Shown: positions 54,701 through 64,000 of the stretch, in pieces
Layout of the letters: every line of letters begins with the position of its first letter
Position numbering within the stretch: position 1 is the first letter of the stretch
NCBI GenBank assembly: GCA_032191485.1
Contig: JAVDOI010000016.1
Coordinates: 1,125,581-1,189,580 of the forward strand
Length of the DNA: 64,000 bases
Direction: 5' to 3'
Source: Leptoclinus maculatus
Lineage: Eukaryota; Chordata; Actinopteri; Perciformes; Stichaeidae
Translations under genes and position numbers: made by a program
The notes under the pieces: model-generated
Told to the model about the DNA's origin: nothing
Seen by the model: only the letters and a program-made list of their open reading frames with translations
The model's database searches: none

Positions 54701-56557
54701 AAATATCCTTTACGGTACATTTTGAAATGCAGTCTGGTGTTTAAGTCACAGTTTCATTGTCATCCAGCACCGACTGAAGAAAGTGGAGAGTCACAAAACA
54801 ACCCAGTCTCTCTCCCAACTCGTCACATACTGACACTTGATCGGAGCCACTTCATACTGACGCACAGAGGCACCCGGTGTTTAGAACTCCAATGTAAACT
54901 CATCCACATCATTATTAGATGTCAGAGCAACTGACGTAGTATAAAGTGCCCGATAGTCCGCTTGGAATGGTGTGGTGGCAGCCGCGTAAAACAAACCAAA
55001 CCTTTCGCCCACCTCCGTTCGTGTGCCGTGTGAAACTAAAAGTCAACGTTAACTTATTTCGTCATGTCAGTGGTTAGTCACACGACAATTCGCTCGTTCG
55101 TTAGTTGTGTGGCTCGTTCATCAGTCACGTTAACGTCACCCGCCATCTTTTTAGTTCTGTTGCCTGATTCTAACTTCTCGTGAGGCCGAGGGGCACCGGC
55201 CAAGCTTTGCTATTTGACGAGTTTGGTAGTGAGAAGTTGTTGCATCAGATGACCCACAATTCAACACACTTGAGAGGCACTATAACATCTACCTTCCTGT
55301 TTCAAAGGACTGACATTGATGATGGGCTGTCCGGGCAGATGTGGTCAGCGCGCTCAAACATTCCTGAGATAAAATTTTGCAGACATCAGCTGGAGTCATA
55401 GTCCTAATCAATTAACTGATATGAATATTCAGCGGTACTTTGCATCTCTTTACATAAATCCATCTCAGCAGCTCCCCTCCCAGAGCATCTTTAAAATTCT
55501 CTGTAAGACTTTGTAACCATTTATTAAAAACATTTGCACGGCAGACATCTATTTCACTGATGGCATCAAACGCTCTGCTCCCCGGAACAGAGACAGCATC
55601 AGCAACCCTCATCCGTGTCTTGATGTCAATCTGAAAAAAAATTGATTTGTGATTGTTGCATTTATTATGCTCAAGCAAAAAAACAAAACGCTGCACGTCA
55701 ATCAGCAAGGAGGTGCAGAGTGTTCACGCTGGGGCAAAAGCCTTAGGGAGGTTTGGACGAGAGGCAGCACAGTAGAGCCGAGCTAGACCAATCTCCTTCC
55801 CAGCAGGAGTCCTATTACATGGCCTTTCGCTTCTTACTCTTCGTGTGTGTGTTGTTGTCTATCTAATAGCTTCTACAGAGCTGCATGAAAACTCAATCAC
55901 AACCTATTCCCCATTCACTTCAGTGAAAAATCAGTCCAAGCTCACTTCACATAGCAAATTAAAAGTGACTGCATGGCTTGCAGGGAGAAGCCACTTTGTC
56001 CATGACTCAGTCTGACATTACCTTCTAGTTTGCCATTTTCGGCGAGGGGAGGATTTGATTTTGCCCTAACCTGATGCTACTGATTGACGTAAATGTTGGT
56101 CACAACTCTGCGGCTGTTTTAACCAGAATACATTTATAGTAGTTAGCTCTGAGCCCAAATGACAGGCGAAGTTTGCTGGCACAAAAAAAAAGAACATTTA
56201 GCTGTTAAAGATGTATTTTTTGAGGAGTTGGAAAAGGTGAAAACTAGAGCTTAAAGTAAGTGAATATTCACGTGATGTTATTGGAACCCCACACATGAAA
56301 AGGACACTATAGGAGCAGCCAATCTAGCAAAGTTTAGCGATAAGGAATGTGACCTTAATCATAAATCTGCCCTACGGCTACTCAAGCTCATCTGTCAGAG
56401 ATCGGCCTGAGATCATTGGCCATGCAAGTCAATACTCATCAGGTACGACGCATCTCGGTACATCTTTGCAGAGGCGGGTCGGACCTTTACAAGTAGGCTG
56501 ACATATCGTCACTGTAATTATATACCAATAATTGGCTGTACTGGTGTGACGTCCATG
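48733..56557. other. Unassigned intronic sequence with minor simple repeats
   Basis: Small repeats are (GT)n at 50174-50188 and (TA)n near 51841-51852. The word AGCTTTTCTAATG recurs at about 52362 and 52688, followed each time by TACTTCAA, and may mark a very old local duplication. A minus-strand frame at 55412-55630 follows a good acceptor (TTTTTTTTCAG) but has no recognisable product. A plus-strand acceptor-like site precedes a short frame at 53227. Otherwise nothing is recognised in nearly 8 kb. Confidence 0.45.
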
Positions 56558-56668
56558 CCCCCCCCCCCCCCCACCCATGCGTAACCTTTCTCATACCCTC
56601 TATATTTCTCCTTGACGCCTGTGGCCAATGTTTGTCCCTGAACCGTGACCCCCTTCCCCCCCCCCCCC
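56558..56668. repeat. Two C homopolymers (C15 and C13)
   Basis: Runs of C lie at about 56558-56572 and 56656-56668, roughly 85 bp apart. The Gly-rich minus frame over them is a translation of these runs. Confidence 0.9.
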
Positions 56669-58441
56669 ATGAGGTCACAAAGCTGAGATTTGATTCATTG
56701 ACCTCTCCAGAGCTATCAAATATTTTCAGAATCGGCGCCAAAGCTTGGGGTCAACTCAATCAGCTGGCTGGGGAGATTGGGCTTATCAGAGAGGCTAACG
56801 GTTACAGGAGGGTCACATTGGGCATCTCGCACAGCCGGTGAACTGCCGCTGATTATGTTGGTGTGAAGCTGCGAGGCTATCTTCTATAGAGGGGCTTGGA
56901 GAAAGAAAGAAATAGCTCATATAAATTGCTACAGGCAGTCACTGCCAAATGACAAACTTTATTGCACTGCTCTTAGCATGAAGAGCACTGCATGTGCACG
57001 AGTACCAGTCAAATAGAATCCCTCATTGACAAGCAGATGTTGGTTCGGATAAGCATGTTGCACAACGGCTTAGATTGATTTCTGAGGAATTTATTGGGGG
57101 GCATTATTTTGCAAACAACCTTGGACGCTGTGAATGAAATTGTAAATCCATGGTAATCTGTGGGCCATGCATAGCGGCTGACATTTCAGGGCTACGTACG
57201 ATCACCTTGAAATGTCTAGATTCTTACAACTGGGAGGTAAGCCTGTGATTTTATAAAAAGCTGCACTGACTACAGCTTTCAATCTCAAACATGGTTAGCA
57301 TCAAGCTCCATTTCTGCTCTCTGGGCACCTGCCGCTCTCCGGGCTTTACTGCGATCCTCAAGGGTGCCCGGGAGTTTCCCTGCTTTTTATGGATTTAACA
57401 GTGAATCAGATGGTCAATGCCTCTTTCAAAGAAAAAAACATGTGTTTTTTAAACTTAAGGAATTCACACACCATGATCAAAACTATCCGTACCAGCAGTG
57501 ATGGGAATTTGTGACAGTTGCAGCACTTTAAACCTCCTGTGAAGACAGCAGTTTATTTTGAAAAGACACTATGCATGAAACAGGTTATATTGACACACCG
57601 TCACTGACGTGCAAAACCGATGCGAGAGCGGTACGTAGAGTGTTATAGTTTGAAGCTTAGTGCCACTGACAAGCTGGGAATTTGACACATTGGTGCGAGG
57701 ATTGGTTAACGCAGCACATATGTCCAGGGCTTTTATTGTGAAAGGCGAGATCTGGTCTGCGCTGCATTTGTCAAGGTTGAAAAGATGAATACAGTTTTTG
57801 TTTGGATAACAGAGCCTCCCCAGTTGTGTATGTTTTGAACACATCTGTTCCGCACAACGTGATTGGTCACAATGAGAAAAGCTCAGAAATATCAAACTCG
57901 TCTAGAAAATAAGGACGTGGCTTTTTTCACCGCGTTATATTCATTTTTTTCGCAAAAAACAATAGTTTTATATGTCATACAACACAGGGATGTGTTGGCT
58001 GCATGGTCCCTTTCAAAGCCTGGTCATGTGAGGCAGTTGTTTCTGCTTCCGGGTGTGTCCGCTGTAAGGTTGCAGGTTGTAAGGGAGCAGCTGGGGGGAA
58101 TACTCGGCAACAACTGTTGGTGAACAGTAATTTAATCAATGAGTGTCTGAAACTATCACAACCCTGCCAGATACTTTACATAAAACTGTCTGTGTTAAGA
58201 CCCAGACTTCTCCCATAAAGGAACCTCGTAGCTCAGCTGCATAAGGTGCAATTTTGCACTGGATATTTCTTTTGACCTTCGTCCAGCTAGCTTTCTCTTT
58301 GGTATCACTCTCCATTGTGTGATATTAAATAAAAAAGCAGAAATATGTAAAAAATAATCCCTTCAGTCCCCGATCCTTACACTTGAGCTGGAGCTGTGAA
58401 TGCAGAATAGTGATGAGTGAAATAACATCTCCTGACTCTTG
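56669..58441. other. Unassigned intronic sequence
   Basis: No gene or repeat recognised. Short frames at 57569-58218 on both strands look like chance. Confidence 0.55.
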
Positions 58442-58466
58442 ACACACACACACACACACACACACA
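58442..58466. repeat. (CA)12 microsatellite
   Basis: A near-perfect CA run beginning GACACACA. Confidence 0.95.
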
Positions 58467-58943
58467 TCAGGCCCAGTACACACTGGTTGTGGTTCAGCTG
58501 AGACATGCAATACTGAGATAAGTCGCCGAAAAGAGGAATCATAACCAACAAACCCTTCCTTCTTGAGGGAATTCATTCATTTCAAGGTTTTGTGATGAAA
58601 TAATTTCACGTAATGCAAAGCCGCTCGGAAGGGTAACGAGGGTTCGTCCTCAAAACAGACAAATCCTCGCACAAGAAACACACTTTTTTAACAATTTTAA
58701 ATGGTTTCACAGGCAGACAAATCTGAATTCAAACAGCGGCAAATAAAAAAAAAAATCTGAAAAACGTTGTAGATTCTCTCACAATGTGGAGATGAAACTA
58801 ATATAGTGGGTTTGAGTAGGTTGAGTGGAGGAAGGTACTGTGACACAGAGTGCCATAGAGAGAGAGAGGAAATTCTGCCCTGATAAGATGCCGTAAACGT
58901 CTTGTTCCCATCGTGCCAATAAAGATTATTTGAATGTGAAAGC

Positions 58944-58968
58944 AGGAGAGGAGAGGAGAGGAGGAGAG
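58944..58968. repeat. (GGAGA)n short tandem repeat
   Basis: Four to five pentameric units. A longer GA/GGA-rich patch follows at about 59365-59430 and a C/T-rich patch at about 59570-59665. Confidence 0.85.
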
Positions 58969-59739
58969 TGGCGCTGCATACAGAGAACGCTTATACCTTT
59001 TATATTAACCATGAACTATTTTTGCATTCCAGGTATAGCTTCACGGAAATAAATACCATAAAGGTAACACATCGACACACGACGCTAGGATTCACGCCCA
59101 ATGATACAAAGTCACACGTGCACAGATATGCACCCAGGGCTCAGGTTATACGACTAAACAAGAGGAGAGTGACAGTGAGAGGGAGTGTATAATTGCGGAC
59201 AAAGATAAAGTGTTTCATGAGCAGGGTGATAAAGTGCATATTAAATTAGCCTTAGCTCTATCGATCGCTGCACTGCAGCAGAAATGGATGCGGTGCATAT
59301 CAGAGAGATTCAATTATACTCATATAATCAGCTTCAATTCCTAACGGAGCGCGAGTCGGGCTGGGAGGAAAGGGTGAGGAGGAGAGGAGGAGGAGAGAGA
59401 GAGGACAGGAGCGGAAGGAGAAGCAGAGGGGAGGGAATCATTTGCATAGACTGTGTGCAATATTGCTACTTATAAGTCCTGCAGCAGGAAAATGAAAAAT
59501 ATTTATTGGATTCAAAGAGAATTACAAAACAATAGAATCGACGCTTCCGTTCTCATGACAGAATATTTGCTTTTCTTCCTCCCATTCGTGGCCCTTTCCT
59601 TCCATCCTCTCTCCTAACCCCCTTTTGCTTTCCTTTCCTTCGCCCTGTGCTCAGTATTCATCCCTTTACTTCCCCTCCCCGTATTCCTCCGTTCTGAGCC
59701 TATTTCCTCTCATTACTAATTCATTCGTCATATTTATTG

Positions 59740-59890
59740 AAGGCGCTCACTCTGAAGGGGGATCAATGTCTTATTTACACATTTAGACAGTCTATGGACT
59801 GAGCTGCGATTAACTGGCCTATAAAACCTTTAGCAATACCGCCTTAAATCTGCCATCAGGAACATTTGCCTCCTGATAATATGAAAACAA
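59740..59890. promoter_or_regulatory. Candidate conserved non-coding block
   Basis: Repeat-free sequence with evenly spaced complex words (GGATCAATGTC, GCGATTAACTGG, CTGCCATCAGGAAC) directly follows a long pyrimidine-rich patch. It resembles vertebrate intronic enhancers in appearance, but no comparison was possible. Confidence 0.22.
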
Positions 59891-61230
59891 ACAAAGAGAA
59901 AAATGAATTGTAGGCCCAATATATGCATTTTATGAGGCACTTAACCAACACTGTAACATTTTATATTTGTAACTGGCTAAGACAGTATAAATATTGGATT
60001 TATATGAGGAAATATTATACTATGAGACCTGTGAATAGGGCTTATTTTACTGAATTATTCTAAAATAATGTACAAAAAGTCTCTTTTCAAAATGAACTTC
60101 CAATGTAGGTTCAAGCTAAACTATACGGTTCGTCCTTTATTTTTACTTTTTTATGACGGGATGAGTTGATTGGAGTATGTTGAAAGGCTGAGGCGGAGAA
60201 CGGGTTGAGTACTACATTCTATTAAGACTCTGGTTATAAATGGTTATTATTTGAAAAGTAATTGCTTTGTTGTTAGGTTAATAAATCATTTAATTATGCT
60301 ATTTCGAAAATAAATAAATCATTGTTTAAGAGCCAATTTTGGGTTGCCAAGTTGGGATATCCCCTTTGGCTGGTTCACCCTTTGTATTTGGTAAGAGTGC
60401 AATCATACGTGTTGGTAAATCATTTAATGCTTATGGCGAACTCAATTTCTAATAAGTTGTTGTTTTATCGTTGACCAAGTTTATTAATGAGGGGCTTATA
60501 CAATATTCAACATTTAGCTTTTTCATATGCTGTAATGGTCCGCAGGAGAGATAATCACCAGGTTTTTTTTTCATACCCTGGAACGACTCTTATTCATGAT
60601 TTTTAACCAATCTATGAAGCATTATGAATTATAATCAACAGAGGTTGTGTTTGCTCAAAGACCTCACAAGACATTTTCCCCGGAGACACCATCTATTTAT
60701 TTCTTTATGCTCGTGCAGCTGCTGCAACATGGCTGACAGATGATTGAATCTGTGCCACGACTGATTAGAGTTAATATGCTGTGATTCGGTGTCACTTTTA
60801 CAAACATACAAAACATGTGACCGAAGACGCACTGCATATGTTCTGTCATACACGTCTGTCCAATTACATGTATGGAGCTCATACAACTGACAAGATGAAA
60901 GCAGATTTTTTTTTTTTACGGACTACTGAGCAATGAACAATATGTTTGTTGGCGTTTTATTGAAAACAAAGTAAAAGGCACCATATTATTTTCACCTGCG
61001 TCGCAATGTTTTGCGTCGTGTTCCAGCATCTGTTCTATATAACGGAAAGACAACTGGAAGCTACTGCTGATATCATGTCCATGTTTTTTTTCCCCTCTCT
61101 TTCTAACCCTTTCTTTTGGCTCCGCAACAGAATTCAATTACTCTCATACTCCCATATAATCACTTTTCATCCCCAAGGCTTGACAGTTTCCCTGGTCTGA
61201 CAGGAAAAAGCCTAATTACACTCTGACCTT
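59891..61230. other. Unassigned A+T-rich intronic sequence
   Basis: A+T-rich and free of recognisable repeats until a T11 run near 60907. No exon recognised. Confidence 0.5.
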
Positions 61231-61252
61231 GACTCTCTCTCTCTCTCTCTCT
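61231..61252. repeat. (CT)n run
   Basis: About eleven CT units. A second, shorter run follows at 61268-61279. Confidence 0.93.
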
Positions 61253-61423
61253 CATTTTCAGCCTCTTTCTCTCTCTCTCATTCCTCCTGAACAACCAGTG
61301 ATTCGCTCTAACCTCTATTCAATGGGCAAACACCTGCTCAGACATGTGAACCGGACATTCCGCGAGCATGTTTGCAGCTTTGTCGCGTGCAAGTCCGCTC
61401 CCACAATCGCACAAAAACCGACA

Positions 61424-61448
61424 CACACACACACACACACGCACACAC
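61424..61448. repeat. (CA)n microsatellite, about 25 bp
   Basis: A CA run with one CG interruption. A T-rich homopolymer stretch lies at 61601-61623. Confidence 0.94.
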
Positions 61449-62475
61449 TGCTTTCATTCCACCAGTCTAGTAAAGCCATCTCAGCCTCACCATATACGCT
61501 TTTTAACTTCAGGTCTTAATTTCCTTCAATTTCATACCACAGATATAAGCTCTTATAGTAATGCAAGTCTTTCATGGTCTCAGGCAGTATAAGAGGCTCA
61601 TCTTTTTTCTTTTTTTTTTTTTTAAAAGGAGACCAGGCACTTAACCTTGTTGCTGTATGTCTCCAGCTTCTCCGTACGAATGTGATGGGGGGATAATGTG
61701 CGAGTTGAGAAAGAATTCAAACAGCGCTGCCACCGCAGTCATGCCTCCTGCTCCCCGTAATCTTCTTTTCCATGTCACATTAAATGTAGAGAGCTCGGCA
61801 AATGGGCGATTAGTTGTAGAAAGGAAGACACCTTTCTTCTTGGTGCGGTTGATTAATGATTTTCATGATGGGGAATACTTCGGAGTGTTTTGCTTTGTTC
61901 TGGTTGTATAGAAGTCTATTACCTCAGTAAACATTGTGAACATGAGTTCATGGTCTCAATCTCTAGTTTCAAGTCTTCTTCAATACAGCATGATGTTCAT
62001 TTAGTAAATGATGGTTTCCTTTTTACAGTTAAATACGATAAAGCAGGGTACGCTTCAGGGCGTGTCTTAGAACGGCTTCAAAATGTTACCCTCAATAAAA
62101 AGTGTTAACATAAATGTGTGACTTCATGGGGATCCACTGAATGTCCCCACATGGTAGGTGAGTCTCCACAATGACTGTGTGAACCACTGCAGGATGTCCT
62201 ACCTTCACAAGGACGATGTGCAATCAATTCTTTAAGAAACATTTGCTAAAAAATTAGTTTTCATGAGCGTCAGTGGTCAGCTTCAAAAGCTCTTTTCTTG
62301 TTTTCTTAACTAAGAGTGGATGTTATTTAGGCTACACAGTGAGTCAGAGTCGTGCCTGAGTGCTTCCAGTAAGAAGTACAGTGTGATTGATGGTGATGAC
62401 TTAATTCACTGTGCTGATTCAAGACTGGGTAATTATTTTCCAGAGAGACATTTTCGTTCCTTAATTCACCTTTAA
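61449..62475. other. Unassigned intronic sequence
   Basis: Apart from the T-run at 61601-61623, nothing is recognised. Confidence 0.55.
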
Positions 62476-62779
62476 TTAAGGTGCTATTCGTGAGACTGAG
62501 AGCATTTCTATTGCCTCTCAACGGCTCTCAACCTGGCGACGGCTGAGCCGCCGCTCATGCGCTGCTCTCATAGGGCGGTTACAGCTGATAACGCCGCCCT
62601 ATCGATAGCGTAGCATCCACCCCTCCGGTTCCCCCTCAGGTAAACACTGTTAGCTCCCGTCAGCACTTTTTGCCGTAATTTAGCACTGATAACTAAAAGT
62701 CACCGGCTTAAGCATCGCCATGTTGAGAGCTTTTGAGAGGCAATCGAAATGCTCCCAATCTTGTATCTTGCACCTGTAA
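62476..62779. mobile_element. Miniature element with about 75-bp inverted ends
   Basis: Starting at TTAA (62476-62479), the left end reads AAGGTGC ... GAGAGCATTTCTATTGCCTC, then GGCTCTCAACCTGGCGAC. The reverse complement of the right end reads CAGGTGC ... GGGAGCATTTCGATTGCCTC, then AGCTCTCAACATGGCGAT. The pairing extends over about 75 bp at each side, leaving about 150 bp of interior. The right border is a degraded TTACA. No coding capacity. Part of the left arm recurs at about 9298-9345. Confidence 0.8.
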
Positions 62780-63568
62780 TGCTCTGGAATTTGGCACATT
62801 TAACTCCAAAAAAATTGTGATTAAAATGAATAAAAACCACTACAGCATGAGCACCATGGCCTAGTAGTACATGCACCATATCCTACAGGCAGAGTGGGCG
62901 CACACATATTTGACTGTATCACAATCTCTAGAGAGGTGAATAAAGGCTCAGACTGACTCAGAGGAGACTCACTCTGATGGACCGCCATCAATATTTCCAC
63001 AGGGGGGGCAGAGGAGCCAGTTGTGCTTCTGATCTCGCTTCAAGTGTTTTGCTTCAAGTTGTGTAAACTTGCTTTGCTGCATGTTTTGCATAATTTCGCA
63101 GACAGCTTCCTCCGACTTAGCAAAGCAGTTACTAAGCACGCTAATAATTGATGGTGGTACTACAGCCAACGTGCCCTGTACAGACTAACCACAGATCCTT
63201 TTTGCAAATAGCTCCCCCTGTATAGTTTGATGTGAACTTCACACTGTAGGCAAAATTACAACATGCTCTCCTGGAAATGTACAGTATGCTATGATGTCCT
63301 AAAATACAGCTGCTGCTCTGAATACAATATTAAACTACACACTGGCTGAGACCAGCTGATGCTTAAGTCTGCCCCATAACAACACATGAAAAACTCTGTT
63401 TACCTTTAAATATCCTCACATACATATGCATCGGTAGTGAGGAACACAATATCCCTCAAACAAATGTCCTGTTCTTTCCCCTGAGCGCTGAACTACTCTT
63501 TGTTCTTTAATTAGGTCTTCAGGAGTGACCGGCTGACCTGATGTAGGTTTAATACCCTCCATTTCTCC
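62780..63568. other. Unassigned intronic sequence
   Basis: No recognisable gene or repeat. A 66-codon minus frame at 62969-63169 has no known product. Confidence 0.55.
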
Positions 63569-63582
63569 CACACACACACACA

Positions 63583-63660
<78 letters not shown>
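63569..63660. repeat. (CA)n microsatellite, about 92 bp
   Basis: A CA run with one CT interruption near 63583. The Cys-Val frames across it are repeat translations. Confidence 0.97.
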
Positions 63661-63662
<2 letters not shown>

Positions 63663-64000
63663 TATGAGTCCACACACTGCTCTCCACTTTATTAAATACC
63701 AACACGCCCTCAATGTCAGACTCACCTTACTCCTTTCTCTGCACACATTTACAAAACAAAGAGCTCCGTCCAGCAGTACGATGTTGATGTAGGAACACAT
63801 TCCTCTGAGGATTTATCAATGTACAGTTATCAAACCACCACCACTGCATACCATTTGGTTTCATTTACTATCCCTATAAGCACAACTTCCAGAGCTTTGA
63901 TGTTGTGTAATTATATCTCTCGGTATGCGTGCAAAGTTAGAAAGCTGGAAAATACGCTGCGATCAACTGTGTGTGCATATATGTCTATGCATCATAATTA
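63661..64000. other. Unassigned sequence at the right edge
   Basis: No gene or repeat recognised. Confidence 0.55.

Noticed and set aside
55021..55165. Possible small inverted-repeat element (TTAGTTGTGTGGC versus GTCACACGACAA)
   Set aside because: The pairing is short and imperfect and no target duplication could be found.

Overview
The window reads as a nuclear genomic segment from a teleost fish, probably a percomorph. It is almost entirely non-coding, A+T-moderate DNA packed with long dinucleotide microsatellites, degenerate DNA transposons with terminal inverted repeats, and single copies of Tc1, hAT, L2-type LINE and tRNA-derived SINE sequence. There is no bacterial or viral gene organisation.

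One protein-coding exon can be recognised with confidence. It is a 74-nt exon on the minus strand (16497-16570) with clean AG and GT splice borders. It encodes the last two cysteines of the EGF-like domain and the start of the juxtamembrane stalk of neuregulin-3 (nrg3). I do not find the preceding EGF half-exon on the higher-coordinate side, nor the following transmembrane exon on the lower-coordinate side. I therefore read 1-16496 as the intron downstream of this exon and 16571-64000 as the intron upstream of it. Large introns are normal for NRG3. Nearly all short open frames in the window look like chance frames or microsatellite translations.

Layout. 1-300: TTATAA-rich dispersed repeat. 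1.8-3.1 kb: G25 run and a CA repeat. 6.0-6.2 kb: CpG-rich patch. 8.95-9.7 kb: a TTAA-bordered miniature element followed by further repeat. 11.06-11.57 and 13.84-14.30 kb: two inverted-repeat elements with related interiors, the first interrupted by a retroposon tail. 16.0-16.15 kb: a 75-bp tandem duplication beside the nrg3 exon. 25.96-26.25 kb: Tc1 transposase relic. 27.8 kb: 164-bp CA tract. 29.7-30.05 kb: second TTAA-bordered element, with a relative at 44.2 kb. 34.8-35.2 kb: 3' end of an L2-type LINE. 36.3-37.4 kb: a 1.09-kb imperfect palindrome. 38.7 kb: an unassigned exon-like open frame whose phase fits the nrg3 intron. 41.7-42.5 kb: non-autonomous hAT element with a perfect 8-bp target duplication. 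43.2-45.2 kb: microsatellite cluster including a 219-bp GA tract. 48.4-48.7 kb: G-rich minisatellite next to a SINE. 62.5-62.8 kb: element with about 75-bp inverted ends. 63.6 kb: CA tract.

No operon-like cooperation can be described. The single gene is a membrane-anchored ErbB4 ligand precursor. The most interesting items are the orphan exon-like frame at 38.7 kb, the 1.09-kb palindrome, and several gene-free stretches that look like candidate conserved non-coding elements but can only be confirmed by comparison with other fish.
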